From Leishmania martiniquensis (taxonomy: Eukaryota > Euglenozoa > Kinetoplastea > Trypanosomatida > Trypanosomatidae), in NCBI RefSeq assembly GCF_017916325.1, contig NC_090145.1, positions 212,501-276,500 of the forward strand: DNA of 64,000 nucleotides, written 5' to 3'. The notes under the pieces are model-generated. The model saw only the letters and a list, made by a program, of their open reading frames with translations. It ran no database searches and was not told the DNA's origin. Numbering within the stretch: position 1 is the stretch's first letter; each line of letters starts with the position of its first letter. A program made the position numbers and the translations under genes. Below, piece by piece: positions 21,451 through 33,668 of this stretch.

Positions 21451-22429
21451 GCTCCTCCTCGAAGCGCACGTGTACCCGTCCGCCATCGCAACCCTCTCTG
21501 TGTCTGCGCTCTCTGTGCGCCTGCTCCCTCTTCCGCCCTTGCCGTTCGTTGGTCACCTCCCTCCTGCGTTGCTGCGTCCCCCCTCCCTCTTCCAAGAGCC
21601 GCGGGCTTTTACCAGGGCACGCGCCAGAGCCTCGCGGCCTCTGCTTGGGCTGCTCGCGTGTGTCTCCCATCCTTTTTTCTGTCCTTCGCGTCTCGCTCCA
21701 GTGCCGTGCGCCTCCCTCTTCCTCTCGCGCGCACGCCCGATATGGGTGTGCCGCTGCAGCTGCGGCAGCCATTGCTCCCTTCTCCACCCCCGCGCCCGGG
21801 GTGCGCTGGGTGAGGGCGCGTGTGCCTGCTTGGCCTCCCGTGCGGCTGGCCCGCGCCTCGGCTCGCGCAGACGCCTCTTTTCTTCGTTGCTGCCCTCCTC
21901 CTCCCCTCCCCGCCTCTCCTCTCCCTCCGGCCCGTGCTACTCTTTCGCCCCTGTGCAGCAGCGCGCGGGCCATTGGGCGCCACACACCGGCAGCGGATCT
22001 CTCCTTTCTGGGCGTGCACTCTGCTCGGCACGTCGGTCTGCCTCACCATCAGCACCACCGAAGGCGGCTCTGCCGTGGTGAGCGCAGGCACACGGGCACC
22101 TGCATTCCGCCTAGTGGCGCTCGCTGCCTTTCTGCTTCTCTCCTCCCCGCCGCTCCTTTGCCGTCCATGTGCACGCTTGTGCACCGCTCCCTAACGGCTT
22201 ATCTTTTCGTCGCCCCCGCTCTCCCGTCCCCCTCTCTGTCCAACTCGTTCTGCCGCCCCGGCGCCTGTGCCGTCGTTGGCCGAGCTTGCGCGCACGCCAC
22301 CGCCTGCCAGCAGCTGCAGCGCTGGCGCTCACCCACACGCGTGCCACGCCGTGGAAGCTAATTGTCCACGTTAGCGTGTGCGCGGGTGCGTGCCCAGGTC
22401 GGGGTTGTATCTGTGTGTGTGTGTGTGTG

Positions 22430-22451
22430 CGCCCCACAACCTTGTGGGGCG
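22430..22451. promoter_or_regulatory. Hairpin after (GT)n upstream of copy B
   Basis: Perfect inverted repeat CGCCCCACAA / TTGTGGGGCG with a 2-nt centre, directly after a (GT)n run and 266 nt before the copy B ATG. Function unknown. Confidence 0.6.
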
Positions 22452-22716
22452 TGGGGAGAGGTGTGTCGCAGTCCCAGAGAGCTGCACGCAGGACCCCTCC
22501 CCCCGTATCTTCAAGCCCCCTCCCCCCACCGTCCGGCGTCCTCTGCCCCCGACTCCCTTCCGCTGCGGCCATGCCTCCAGCCCCCCCCTCCGTGTCCACA
22601 CCCACCCACGCACAAACGCACACAGACACACCCAGGCGCACGCACCAAGCACACGCTTTACGTGGCGCCTTCTCTCTCGCCCTCACCACCTGACACTTAC
22701 TCTTCCCTCCATCTAC

Positions 22717-24675
22717 ATGCTGGCCGCCATCCTGGCACGCACCCGCACCCGCACAGGCATGCCCCGCGACCGCAGCCGCACGCTCCCGCGCCACAGCTCC
22801 GCTGCACACCTGATGCAGCTTGCAGCCGCGGGCCTCGTCGTGGCCGCCTGTGTCGCCGCCGTGTGGGCACAGGCGGCCAGCATCGCTGCCCCCGGTCATC
22901 GTTGCATCCACGATGCGATGCAGCAGCGCGTGCTGCAGTCGGTGGCGCAGCAGAGCAGAGCTCCCGGCACTGTCTCGGCACTGGGCCTGCCCTACGTGTC
23001 AGCCGGCTCGATCAGCAGCAATCACACCATCGGCTATGCGCTGGCCGATAGCCCCTCGCCGAGTGCCGTGCGCGCCAAGGACTGGGGCCTGCTGCGCGTC
23101 ACCGTCTCCACCGCCGACCTCACCGACCCCGCCTACCACTGCGCTCGCGCCGGGCAGCGCGTCAACAACCACGCTGGCGACATCGTCACCTGCACCGGCG
23201 ACGACATCCTCACGGTTGAGAAGCGCGACACCCTCGTCAACTACCTCATCCCGCAGGCGGTGCAGCTGCACACGGAGCGGCTGAGCGTGCGGCAGGTGCA
23301 GGGCAGCTGGAAGGTGACCGGCATGGAGGGCTTGATCTGTGGCGACTTCAAGGTGCCGCTGGAGCACCTCACGCAGGGCGTCAGCAGCACCGACTTCGTG
23401 CTCTACGTGGCCTCGGTGCCGAGCGAGCCGGGGGTGCTGGCGTGGGCCACGACCTGCCAGGTGTTCTATGACAACCAGCCCGCCGTGGGCGTCATGAACA
23501 TCCCTGCGGCGAACATTGCGTCGCGCTACGACCAGGGCGTCACGCGTGTCGTGGCGCACGAGATGGCGCACGCGCTCGGCTTCAGCAGTACCTTCTTCAA
23601 CAGCTCCGGGATCGTGCAGCGTGTCTCTGGCCTTCGCGGCAAGGACTTCGATGTTCCTGTGATCAACAGCAGCACGGTGGTGGCGAAGGCGCGCGAGCAG
23701 TACGGCTGCGACACCCTGGAGCACATGGAGGTGGAGGACCAGGGCGGTGCTGGCTCCGCCGGCTCGCACTTGAAGATGCGCAACGCGCTGGACGAGCTCA
23801 TGGCGCCTGCCGCCAGCGCCGGGTACTACACCGCCCTGACGATGGCCGTCTTCCAGGACATCAGCTTCTACCGGCCGGACTTCAGCAAGGCGGAGACGAT
23901 GCCGTGGGCCGAGAAGGTCGGCTGCGACTTCCTCACGAAGAAGTGCATGGAGGAGAACGTGACGCGGTGGCCGGAGATGTTCTGCAACCGATCAGAGAGG
24001 GAAATGCGGTGCACCTCTGACCGGCTCCAGGTCGGAACCTGCGGTGTAGCCGTCTATGAAGCGCCCATGCCGGTGTACTGGCAGTACTTCACCAACGCAT
24101 CTCTGGGCGGCTACTCCGCCTTCCTGGACTACTGCCCCTTTGTTGTGGGGTACAGAGATGGGTCCTGCAACCAGGACCCGTTTGCCGCATCGGCCTCCCT
24201 GGCGCTCTTCAACGTTTTTTCTGAGTCGTCCCGCTGCATCGATGGAGACTTCAGGCCGAAGAACAGCACTGCAGCCGTCGGGTACTATGCCGGCATGTGC
24301 GCCAACGTGAAGTGCGACAGGGCGACGCGCACGTACAGCGTGGGGGTGTACGGCAGCAGCGACTACCTCAACTGCACGCCTGGCAAAAGCGTCGCGCTGG
24401 CCACGATCAGCGGTGCCTTCGAGGACGGCGGCTACATCACGTGCCCGCCGTACGTGAGCATGTGCCAGGGCAACGTGAAGGGCGCCATGGACTTCGAAGG
24501 AGACCTCGAGGGCTCCAGCAGCAGCGAAGACGCGGCCGACAGAGCGGCGATGCAGGTGTGGAGCGAAAGGATGGCTGCATTGGCTACGGTGACGACGGTG
24601 CTGCTAGTGGCGGTGCTCTCGCTCATGGCGCTCGTGGTGCTGTGGCTGCTATTCCTCAGCTGCCCGTGCTTGTGA
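22717..24675 (+). CDS. GP63: Leishmanolysin (GP63/MSP, peptidase M8), array 1 copy B
   Basis: 652 aa from the first ATG (MLAAILAR); an alternative ATG 42 nt downstream (MPRDRSR) aligns with the start of array 2 genes and may be the real one. A signal-anchor-like hydrophobic stretch follows ([20 protein letters not shown]). Pro-region Cys63, zinc ligands His281, His285 and His351, catalytic Glu282, Met-turn Met362. The C-terminal hydrophobic tail is of array 1 type. Local variants: ALDELMAP before the Met-turn and FQDISFY instead of FQDLGFY, features shared in patches with other copies and indicating gene conversion. Expected at the cell surface, where the family cleaves host and complement proteins. 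Confidence 0.93.
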   Translation: MLAAILARTRTRTGMPRDRSRTLPRHSSAAHLMQLAAAGLVVAACVAAVWAQAASIAAPGHRCIHDAMQQRVLQSVAQQSRAPGTVSALGLPYVSAGSISSNHTIGYALADSPSPSAVRAKDWGLLRVTVSTADLTDPAYHCARAGQRVNNHAGDIVTCTGDDILTVEKRDTLVNYLIPQAVQLHTERLSVRQVQGSWKVTGMEGLICGDFKVPLEHLTQGVSSTDFVLYVASVPSEPGVLAWATTCQVFYDNQPAVGVMNIPAANIASRYDQGVTRVVAHEMAHALGFSSTFFNSSGIVQRVSGLRGKDFDVPVINSSTVVAKAREQYGCDTLEHMEVEDQGGAGSAGSHLKMRNALDELMAPAASAGYYTALTMAVFQDISFYRPDFSKAETMPWAEKVGCDFLTKKCMEENVTRWPEMFCNRSEREMRCTSDRLQVGTCGVAVYEAPMPVYWQYFTNASLGGYSAFLDYCPFVVGYRDGSCNQDPFAASASLALFNVFSESSRCIDGDFRPKNSTAAVGYYAGMCANVKCDRATRTYSVGVYGSSDYLNCTPGKSVALATISGAFEDGGYITCPPYVSMCQGNVKGAMDFEGDLEGSSSSEDAADRAAMQVWSERMAALATVTTVLLVAVLSLMALVVLWLLFLSCPCL

Positions 24676-25653
24676 GGCAGGGGTGTGAGGGGCGGGAGCG
24701 TGAGTCACGGGGACCTGCGCTGATGACGGCGGCCATCGGCGCACACGTGCGTTGGAGCGGTCTTCGAGTGTGTGGGTGTGGGTGCCTCCTTTTTTCTCTG
24801 CGCTTCACGCGCACGCACTCTTTCTCGCGGGCGCCCATCCCCTGCCTCCGCCCCTCCCCGGCGCTGACAGCCTCTGCAGAGCGCCGTCGGGCTTCGAGCT
24901 GAGCGTGCGTGGTGTGCTGTGCGGGGAGGGGGGCAGCGAGGGGTATTTGGCGGCGTCCACCGCCCCTTTCTCCCCTCCTCTTCTCTTCCACGCGTGGGTG
25001 GGTGCGCCGCTGGTAGGCGCCTGGTGCCGGCGCTGGCGGTAGCGACGGCTGCGTGTCTCGCTCTTCTGCCGTCTGCAGGTGGTGGAGGCCCACGAGTCTT
25101 GCACGCCGTGGGGGCGGTAAGCGGCACGGCACGAACCACGCTGAGGAGCTTCATGTCCCGGGTGGCCCGGCGACCGCGGCGATGCTCCTCCGCCCGCTGA
25201 GCGCGAGCAGGGCGGTGAAAGGGCTTGAGCAGCCGTCCGCAGGTGCGAAGGTGACCGCAAAGGAAAAGGCGGCGCGACGCACAGCGGGACGGGTGCGGCG
25301 CCCACAGATGCGTGCGTGCGCGCCTGCCGCATCGCCCCTCCAGCGATCCCCCCCTCCCCCGACGTGCGGCCTCTCGAGGGCAGGCTGGTGAGGAGGACGA
25401 AGCACGAGAGTAAGGGGTGGACGCACCGCCGGCTGATGGGCTGGCCGGACGGCACGGCGCGACGCCCTCCCTCGGCTGCTGCCGCACACACGCCCGCACA
25501 GAAATCCCGTCCTTTTACGCGTCCACTCGCCACACGCCCCACGCACAAGCACACAGGCAAAGACCGAGACGGCCGCGGGCACCACACCTCTCACAAGGGG
25601 GCGCGGGGGACCGACGGACGCACAGAGCTGTCCGCTAACCCCGCACCTGGTGT

Positions 25654-25945
25654 GCCCTACAGCACATGTGTCGCGTCGCGCAGCAGGTTGGCAACCACGC
25701 CGGCGCCACGGCCACCTGCACCGCTGAAGACATCCTCACGGACTAGACGTGCGACAGGGGCAGGGCGGCTGGGCGGTGCCGCCGGCCGTCTGGGCCGGCT
25801 GCGACTTCCTTACCCGGAAGCGTGTGGAGGGAGACACGACGCAGCGGGCGGCCATGCGCGCATACAGCATCCAGGTGCACAGATCCCCTGCCTGTTGGCT
25901 GCAGCGCTGCCCGGCGCCGTCCTCGTTGTCGCTGCACGCCGAGCC
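25654..25945 (+). pseudogene. Leishmanolysin relic in spacer B-C
   Basis: Copy of the relic in spacer A-B, with block i ATG at 25666 and its stop at 25744-25746. It carries the same stop and deletions, so the decay predates unit duplication. Confidence 0.75.
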
Positions 25946-26924
25946 GCTCCTCCTCGAAGCGCACGTGTACCCGTCCGCCATCGCAACCCTCTCTGTGTCT
26001 GCGCTCTCTGTGCGCCTGCTCCCTCTTCCGCCCTTGCCGTTCGTTGGTCACCTCCCTCCTGCGTTGCTGCGTCCCCCCTCCCTCTTCCAAGAGCCGCGGG
26101 CTTTTACCAGGGCACGCGCCAGAGCCTCGCGGCCTCTGCTTGGGCTGCTCGCGTGTGTCTCCCATCCTTTTTTCTGTCCTTCGCGTCTCGCTCCAGTGCC
26201 GTGCGCCTCCCTCTTCCTCTCGCGCGCACGCCCGATATGGGTGTGCCGCTGCAGCTGCGGCAGCCATTGCTCCCTTCTCCACCCCCGCGCCCGGGGTGCG
26301 CTGGGTGAGGGCGCGTGTGCCTGCTTGGCCTCCCGTGCGGCTGGCCCGCGCCTCGGCTCGCGCAGACGCCTCTTTTCTTCGTTGCTGCCCTCCTCCTCCC
26401 CTCCCCGCCTCTCCTCTCCCTCCGGCCCGTGCTACTCTTTCGCCCCTGTGCAGCAGCGCGCGGGCCATTGGGCGCCACACACCGGCAGCGGATCTCTCCT
26501 TTCTGGGCGCGCACTCTGCTCGGCACGTCTGTCTGCCTCACCATCAGCACCACCGAAGGCGGCTCTGCCGTGGTGAGCGCAGGCACACGGGCACCTGCAT
26601 TCCGCCTAGTGGCGCTCGCTGCCTTTCTGCTTCTCTCCTCCCCGCCGCTCCTTTGCCGTCCATGTGCACGCTTGTGCACCGCTCCCTAACGGCTTATCTT
26701 TTCGTCGCCCCCGCTCTCCCGTCCCCCTCTCTGTCCAACTCGTTCTGCCGCCCCGGCGCCTGTGCCGTCGTTGGCCGAGCTTGCGCGCACGCCACCGCCT
26801 GCCAGCAGCTGCAGCGCTGGCGCTCACCCACACGCGTGCCACGCCGTGGAAGCTAATTGTCCACGTTAGCGTGTGCGCGGGTGCGTGCCCAGGTCGGGGT
26901 TGTATCTGTGTGTGTGTGTGTGTG

Positions 26925-26946
26925 CGCCCCACAACCTTGTGGGGCG
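26925..26946. promoter_or_regulatory. Hairpin after (GT)n upstream of copy C
   Basis: Identical 10-bp arms, 265 nt before the copy C ATG. Confidence 0.6.
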
Positions 26947-27210
26947 TGGGGAGAGGTGTGTCGCAGTCCCAGAGAGCTGCACGCAGGACCCCTCCCCCCG
27001 TATCTTCAAGCCCCCTCCCCCCACCGTCCGGCGTCCTCTGCCCCCGACTCCCTTCCGCTGCGGCCATGCCTCCAGCCCCCCCTCCGTGTCCACACCCACC
27101 CACGCACAAACGCACACAGACACACCCAGGCGCACGCACCAAGCACACGCTTTACGTGGCGCCTTCTCTCTCGCCCTCACCACCTGACACTTACTCTTCC
27201 CTCCATCTAC

Positions 27211-29169
27211 ATGCTGGCCGCCATCCTGGCACGCACCCGCACCCGCACAGGCATGCCCCGCGACCGCAGCCGCACGCTCCCGCGCCACAGCTCCGCTGCA
27301 CACCTGATGCAGCTTGCAGCCGCGGGCCTCGTCGTGGCCGCCTGTGTCGCCGCCGTGTGGGCACAGGCGGCCAGCATCGCTGCCCCCGGTCATCGTTGCA
27401 TCCACGATGCGATGCAGCAGCGCGTGCTGCAGTCGGTGGCGCAGCAGAGCAGAGCTCCCGGCACTGTCTCGGCACTGGGCCTGCCCTACGTCTCAGCCGG
27501 CTCGATCAGCAGCAATCACACCATCGGCTATGCGCTGGCCGATAGCCCCTCGCCGAGTGCCGTGCGCGCCAAGGACTGGGGCCTGCTGCGCGTCACCGTC
27601 TCCACCGCCGACCTCACCGACCCCGCCTACCACTGCGCTCGCGCCGGGCAGCGCGTCAACAACCACGCTGGCGACATCGTCACCTGCACCGGCGACGACA
27701 TCCTCACGGTTGAGAAGCGCGACACCCTCGTCAACTACCTCATCCCGCAGGCGGTGCAGCTGCACACGGAGCGGCTGAGCGTGCGGCAGGTGCAGGGCAG
27801 CTGGAAGGTGACCGGCATGGAGGGCTTGATCTGTGGCGACTTCAAGGTGCCGCTGGAGCACCTCACGCAGGGCGTCAGCAGCACCGACTTCGTGCTCTAC
27901 GTGGCCTCGGTGCCGAGCAAGCCGGGGGTGCTGGCGTGGGCCACGACCTGCCAGGTGTTCTATGACAACCAGCCCGCCGTGGGCGTCATGAACATCCCTG
28001 CGGCGAACATTGCGTCGCGCTACGACCAGGGCGTCACGCGTGTCGTGGCGCACGAGATGGCGCACGCGCTCGGCTTCAGCAGTACCTTCTTCAACAGCTC
28101 CGGGATCGTGCAGCGTGTCTCTGGCCTTCGCGGCAAGGACTTCGATGTTCCTGTGATCAAGAGCAGCACGGTGGTGGCGAAGGCGCGCGAGCAGTACGGC
28201 TGCGACACCCTGGAGCACATGGAGGTGGAGGACCAGGGCGGTGCTGGCTCCGCCGGCTCGCACTTGAAGATGCGCAACGCCAAGGATAACCTCATGGCGC
28301 CTGCCTCGAGCGCCGGGTACTACACCGCCCTGACGATGGCCGTCTTCCAGGACCTCGGCTTCTACCGGCCGGACTTCAGCAAGGCGGAGACGATGCCGTG
28401 GGCCGAGAAGGTCGGCTGCGACTTCCTCACGAAGAAGTGCATGGAGGAGAACGTGACGCGGTGGCCGGAGATGTTCTGCAACCGATCAGAGAGGGAAATG
28501 CGGTGCACCTCTGACCGGCTCCGGCTCGGAACCTGCGGTGTAGCCGTCTATGAAGCGCCCATGCCGGTGTACTGGCAGTACTTCACCAACGCATCTCTGG
28601 GCGGCTACTCCGCCTTCCTGGACTACTGCCCCTTTGTTGCGGGGTACAGAGATGGGTCCTGCAACCAGGACCCGTTTGCCGCATCGGCCTCCCTGGCGCT
28701 CTTCAACGTTTTTTCTGAGTCGTCCCGCTGCATCGATGGAGACTTCAGGCCGAAGAACAGCACTGCAGCCGTCGGGTACTATGCCGGCATGTGCGCCAAC
28801 GTGAAGTGCGACAGGGCGACGCGCACGTACAGCGTGGGGGTGTACGGCAGCAGCGACTACCTCAACTGCACGCCTGGCAAAAGCGTCGCGCTGGCCACGA
28901 TCAGCGGTGCCTTCGAGGACGGCGGCTACATCACGTGCCCGCCGTACGTGAGCATGTGCCAGGGCAACGTGAAGGGCGCCATGGACTTCGAAGGAGACCT
29001 CGAGGGCTCCAGCAGCAGCGAAGACGCGGCCGACAGAGCGGCGATGCAGGTGTGGAGCGAAAGGATGGCTGCATTGGCTACGGTGACGACGGTGCTGCTA
29101 GTGGCGGTGCTCTCGCTCATGGCGCTCGTGGTGCTGTGGCTGCTATTCCTCAGCTGCCCGTGCTTGTGA
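27211..29169 (+). CDS. GP63: Leishmanolysin (GP63/MSP, peptidase M8), array 1 copy C
   Basis: 652 aa with the same architecture and catalytic positions as copy B (His281/Glu282/His285, His351, Met362). Distinguishing residues: VPSKPGV where other copies have VPSEPGV, and VIKSST where A and B have VINSST, which destroys an N-glycosylation sequon just downstream of the zinc helix. It has AKDNLMAPA before the Met-turn. The frame is intact and all paired cysteines of the C-terminal half are kept, so it is presumably functional. Confidence 0.93.
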   Translation: MLAAILARTRTRTGMPRDRSRTLPRHSSAAHLMQLAAAGLVVAACVAAVWAQAASIAAPGHRCIHDAMQQRVLQSVAQQSRAPGTVSALGLPYVSAGSISSNHTIGYALADSPSPSAVRAKDWGLLRVTVSTADLTDPAYHCARAGQRVNNHAGDIVTCTGDDILTVEKRDTLVNYLIPQAVQLHTERLSVRQVQGSWKVTGMEGLICGDFKVPLEHLTQGVSSTDFVLYVASVPSKPGVLAWATTCQVFYDNQPAVGVMNIPAANIASRYDQGVTRVVAHEMAHALGFSSTFFNSSGIVQRVSGLRGKDFDVPVIKSSTVVAKAREQYGCDTLEHMEVEDQGGAGSAGSHLKMRNAKDNLMAPASSAGYYTALTMAVFQDLGFYRPDFSKAETMPWAEKVGCDFLTKKCMEENVTRWPEMFCNRSEREMRCTSDRLRLGTCGVAVYEAPMPVYWQYFTNASLGGYSAFLDYCPFVAGYRDGSCNQDPFAASASLALFNVFSESSRCIDGDFRPKNSTAAVGYYAGMCANVKCDRATRTYSVGVYGSSDYLNCTPGKSVALATISGAFEDGGYITCPPYVSMCQGNVKGAMDFEGDLEGSSSSEDAADRAAMQVWSERMAALATVTTVLLVAVLSLMALVVLWLLFLSCPCL

Positions 29170-30148
29170 GGCAGGGGTGTGAGGGGCGGGAGCGTGAGTC
29201 ACGGGGACCTGCGCTGATGACGGCGGCCATCGGCGCACACGTGCGTTGGAGCGGTCTTCGAGTGTGTGGGTGTGGGTGCCTCCTTTTTTTCTCTGCGCTT
29301 CACGCGCACGCACTCTTTCTCGCGGGCGCCCATCCCCTGCCTCCGCCCCTCCCCGGCGCTGACAGCCTCTGCAGAGCGCCGTCGGGCTTCGAGCTGAGCG
29401 TGCGTGGTGTGCTGTGCGGGGAGGGGGGCAGCGAGGGGTATTTGGCGGCGTCCACCGCCCCTTTCTCCCCTCCTCTTCTCTTCCACGCGTGGGTGGGTGC
29501 GCCGCTGGTAGGTGCCTGGTGCCGGCGCTGGCGGTAGCGACGGCTGCGTGTCTCGCTCTTCTGCCGTCTGCAGGTGGTGGAGGCCCACGAGTCTTGCACG
29601 CCGTGGGGGCGGTAAGCGGCACGGCACGAACCACGCTGAGGAGCTTCATGTCCCGGGTGGCCCGGCGACCGCGGCGATGCTCCTCCGCCCGCTGAGCGCG
29701 AGCAGGGCGGTGAAAGGGCTTGAGCAGCCGTCCGCAGGTGCGAAGGTGACCGCAAAGGAAAAGGCGGCGCGACGCACAGCGGGACGGGTGCGGCGCCCAC
29801 AGATGCGTGCGTGCGCGCCTGCCGCATCGCCCCTCCAGCGATCCCCCCCTCCCCCGACGTGCGGCCTCTCGAGGGCAGGCTGGTGAGGAGGACGAAGCAC
29901 GAGAGTAAGGGGTGGACGCACCGCCGGCTGATGGGCTGGCCGGACGGCACGGCGCGACGCCCTCCCTCGGCTGCTGCCGCACACACGCCCGCACAGAAAT
30001 CCCGTCCTTTTACGCGTCCACTCGCCACACGCCCCACGCACAAGCACACAGGCAAAGACCGAGACGGCCGCGGGCACCACACCTCTCACAAGGGGGCGCG
30101 GGGGACCGACGGACGCACAGAGCTGTCCGCTAACCCCGCACCTGGTGT

Positions 30149-30440
30149 GCCCTACAGCACATGTGTCGCGTCGCGCAGCAGGTTGGCAACCACGCCGGCG
30201 CCACGGCCACCTGCACCGCTGAAGACATCCTCACGGACTAGACGTGCGACAGGGGCAGGGCGGCTGGGCGGTGCCGCCGGCCGTCTGGGCCGGCTGCGAC
30301 TTCCTTACCCGGAAGCGTGTGGAGGGAGACACGACGCAGCGGGCGGCCATGCGCGCATACAGCATCCAGGTGCACAGATCCCCTGCCTGTTGGCTGCAGC
30401 GCTGCCCGGCGCCGTCCTCGTTGTCGCTGCACGCCGAGCC
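30149..30440 (+). pseudogene. Leishmanolysin relic in spacer C-D
   Basis: Relic copy; block i ATG at 30161 and stop at 30239-30241. Confidence 0.75.
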
Positions 30441-31419
30441 GCTCCTCCTCGAAGCGCACGTGTACCCGTCCGCCATCGCAACCCTCTCTGTGTCTGCGCT
30501 CTCTGTGCGCCTGCTCCCTCTTCCGCCCTTGCCGTTCGTTGGTCACCTCCCTCCTGCGTTGCTGCGTCCCCCCTCCCTCTTCCAAGAGCCGCGGGCTTTT
30601 ACCAGGGCACGCGCCAGAGCCTCGCGGCCTCTGCTTGGGCTGCTCGCGTGTGTCTCCCATCCTTTTTTCTGTCCTTCGCGTCTCGCTCCAGTGCCGTGCG
30701 CCTCCCTCTTCCTCTCGCGCGCACGCCCGATATGGGTGTGCCGCTGCAGCTGCGGCAGCCATTGCTCCCTTCTCCACCCCCGCGCCCGGGGTGCGCTGGG
30801 TGAGGGCGCGTGTGCCTGCTTGGCCTCCCGTGCGGCTGGCCCGCGCCTCGGCTCGCGCAGACGCCTCTTTTCTTCGTTGCTGCCCTCCTCCTCCCCTCCC
30901 CGCCTCTCCTCTCCCTCCGGCCCGTGCTACTCTTTCGCCCCTGTGCAGCAGCGCGCGGGCCATTGGGCGCCACACACCGGCAGCGGATCTCTCCTTTCTG
31001 GGCGCGCACTCTGCTCGGCACGTCTGTCTGCCTCACCATCAGCACCACCGAAGGCGGCTCTGCCGTGGTGAGCGCAGGCACACGGGCACCTGCATTCCGC
31101 CTAGTGGCGCTCGCTGCCTTTCTGCTTCTCTCCTCCCCGCCGCTCCTTTGCCGTCCATGTGCACGCTTGTGCACCGCTCCCTAACGGCTTATCTTTTCGT
31201 CGCCCCCGCTCTCCCGTCCCCCTCTCTGTCCAACTCGTTCTGCCGCCCCGGCGCCTGTGCCGTCGTTGGCCGAGCTTGCGCGCACGCCACCGCCTGCCAG
31301 CAGCTGCAGCGCTGGCGCTCACCCACACGCGTGCCACGCCGTGGAAGCTAATTGTCCACGTTAGCGTGTGCGCGGGTGCGTGCCCAGGTCGGGGTTGTAT
31401 CTGTGTGTGTGTGTGTGTG

Positions 31420-31441
31420 CGCCCCACAACCTTGTGGGGCG
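31420..31441. promoter_or_regulatory. Hairpin after (GT)n upstream of copy D
   Basis: Identical arms, 268 nt before the copy D ATG. Confidence 0.6.
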
Positions 31442-31708
31442 TGGGGAGAGGTGTGTCGCAGTCCCAGAGAGCTGCACGCAGGACCCCTCCCCCCGTATCT
31501 TCAAGCCCCCTCCCCCCACCGTCCGGCGTCCTCTGCCCCCGACTCCCTTCCGCTGCGGCCATGCCTCCAGCCCCCCCCCCTCCGTGTCCACACCCACCCA
31601 CGCACAAACGCACACAGACACACCCAGGCGCACGCACCAAGCACACGCTTTACGTGGCGCCTTCTCTCTCGCCCTCACCACCTGACACTTACTCTTCCCT
31701 CCATCTAC

Positions 31709-33668
31709 ATGCTGGCCGCCATCCTGGCACGCACCCGCACCCGCACAGGCATGCCCCGCGACCGCAGCCGCACGCTCCCGCGCCACAGCTCCGCTGCACA
31801 CCTGATGCAGCTTGCAGCCGCGGGCCTCGTCGTGGCCGCCTGTGTCGCCGCCGTGTGGGCACAGGCGGCCAGCATCGCTGCCCCCGGTCATCGTTGCATC
31901 CACGATGCGATGCAGCAGCGCGTGCTGCAGTCGGTGGCGCAGCAGAGCAGAGCTCCCGGCACTGTCTCGGCACTGGGCCTGCCCTACGTGTCAGCCGGCT
32001 CGATCAGCAGCAATCACACCATCGGCTATGCGCTGGCCGATAGCCCCTCGCCGAGTGCCGTGCGCGCCAAGGACTGGGGCCTGCTGCGCGTCACCGTCTC
32101 CACCGCCGACCTCACCGACCCCGCCTACCACTGCGCTCGCGCCGGGCAGCGCGTCAACAACCACGCTGGCGACATCGTCACCTGCACCGGCGACGACATC
32201 CTCACGGTTGAGAAGCGCGACACCCTCGTCAACTACCTCATCCCGCAGGCGGTGCAGCTGCACACGGAGCGGCTGAGCGTGCGGCAGGTGCAGGGCAGCT
32301 GGAAGGTGACCGGCATGGAGGGCTTGATCTGTGGCGACTTCAAGGTGCCGCTGGAGCACCTCACGCAGGGCGTCAGCAGCACCGACTTCGTGCTCTACGT
32401 GGCCTCGGTGCCGAGCGAGCCGGGGGTGCTGGCGTGGGCCACGACCTGCCAGGTGTTCTATGACAACCAGCCCGCCGTGGGCGTCATGAACATCCCTGCG
32501 GCGAACATTGCGTCGCGCTACGACCAGGGCGTCACGCGTGTCGTGGCGCACGAGATGGCGCACGCGCTCGGCTTCAGCAGTACCTTCTTCAACAGCTCCG
32601 GGATGGTGCAGCGTGTCTCTGGCCTTCGCGGCAAGGACTTCGATGTTCCTGTGATCAAGAGCAGCACGGTGGTGGCGAAGGCGCGCGAGCAGTACGGCTG
32701 CGACACCCTGGAGCACATGGAGGTGGAGGACCAGGGCGGTGCTGGCTCCGCCGGCTCGCACTTGAAGATGCGCAACGCGCAAGGATAACCTCATGGCGCC
32801 TGCCTCGAGCGCCGGGTACTACACCGCCCTGACGATGGCCGTCTTCCAGGACCTCGGCTTCTACCGGCCGGACTTCAGCAAGGCGGAGACGATGCCGTGG
32901 GCCGAGAAGGTCGGCTGCGACTTCCTCACGAAGAAGTGCATGGAGGAGAACGTGACGCGGTGGCCGGAGATGTTCTGCAACCGATCAGAGAGGGAAATGC
33001 GGTGCACCTCTGACCGGCTCCGGCTCGGAACCTGCGGTGTAGCCGTCTATGAAGCGCCCATGCCGGTGTACTGGCAGTACTTCACCAACGCATCTCTGGG
33101 CGGCTACTCCGCCTTCCTGGACTACTGCCCCTTTGTTGTGGGGTACAGAGATGGGTCCTGCAACCAGGACCCGTTTGCCGCATCGGCCTCCCTGGCGCTC
33201 TTCAACGTTTTTTCTGAGTCGTCCCGCTGCATCGATGGAGACTTCAGGCCGAAGAACAGCACTGCAGCCGTCGGGTACTATGCCGGCATGTGCGCCAACG
33301 TGAAGTGCGACAGGGCGACGCGCACGTACAGCGTGGGGGTGTACGGCAGCAGCGACTACCTCAACTGCACGCCTGGCAAAAGCGTCGCGCTGGCCACGAT
33401 CAGCGGTGCCTTCGAGGACGGCGGCTACATCACGTGCCCGCCGTACGTGAGCATGTGCCAGGGCAACGTGAAGGGCGCCATGGACTTCGAAGGAGACCTC
33501 GAGGGCTCCAGCAGCAGCGAAGACGCGGCCGACAGAGCGGCGATGCAGGTGTGGAGCGAAAGGATGGCTGCATTGGCTACGGTGACGACGGTGCTGCTAG
33601 TGGCGGTGCTCTCGCTCATGGCGCTCGTGGTGCTGTGGCTGCTATTCCTCAGCTGCCCGTGCTTGTGA
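31709..33668 (+). pseudogene. GP63: Frameshifted leishmanolysin, array 1 copy D
   Basis: Full-length copy with one extra base at about 32777-32780. Where copy C reads CGC AAC GCC AAG GAT, this copy reads CGC AAC GCG CAA GGA TAA, so translation stops at 32786-32788 after 359 residues. The second part of the coding sequence (to 33668) is intact in the other frame. The truncated product would keep the pro-region, HEMAH (His281, His285) and the third zinc ligand (His351). It would lack the Met-turn, the whole C-terminal domain and the membrane tail, so it is very unlikely to be an active surface protease. It shares VIKSST with copies C and F. A sequencing or assembly error is possible in such a repeated region. 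Confidence 0.85.

Larger units (their letters stand above)
20182..22716. repeat. Array 1 spacer A-B (tandem unit)
   Basis: First of five nearly identical spacers. From the gene end it contains a 3' flank, pyrimidine-rich blocks, a leishmanolysin relic (from 21159), further CT-rich sequence, a (GT)n/hairpin element (22412-22451) and the 5' leader of the next gene. Together with a gene it forms the tandem unit of about 4494 bp. Confidence 0.85.
24676..27210. repeat. Array 1 spacer B-C (tandem unit)
   Basis: Same length and order as spacer A-B, with isolated substitutions and homopolymer length changes (for example one extra T near 24790 and one C fewer near 27078). Confidence 0.85.
29170..31708. 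repeat. Array 1 spacer C-D (tandem unit)
   Basis: As spacer A-B, four bases longer through homopolymer expansion (a T7 tract near 29282 and a longer C run near 31570). Confidence 0.85.

Noticed and set aside
20821..21813. A 330-codon + frame in spacer A-B, repeated in B-C and C-D and extended in D-E and E-F by a homopolymer or deletion
   Set aside because: Its length changes abruptly with C-run indels and it overlaps the leishmanolysin relic in a different frame; composition is low-complexity.
22430..22451. The hairpin as a rho-independent terminator
   Set aside because: No T run follows, the position is upstream of the gene, and the organism is a eukaryote; kept only as an element of unknown function.
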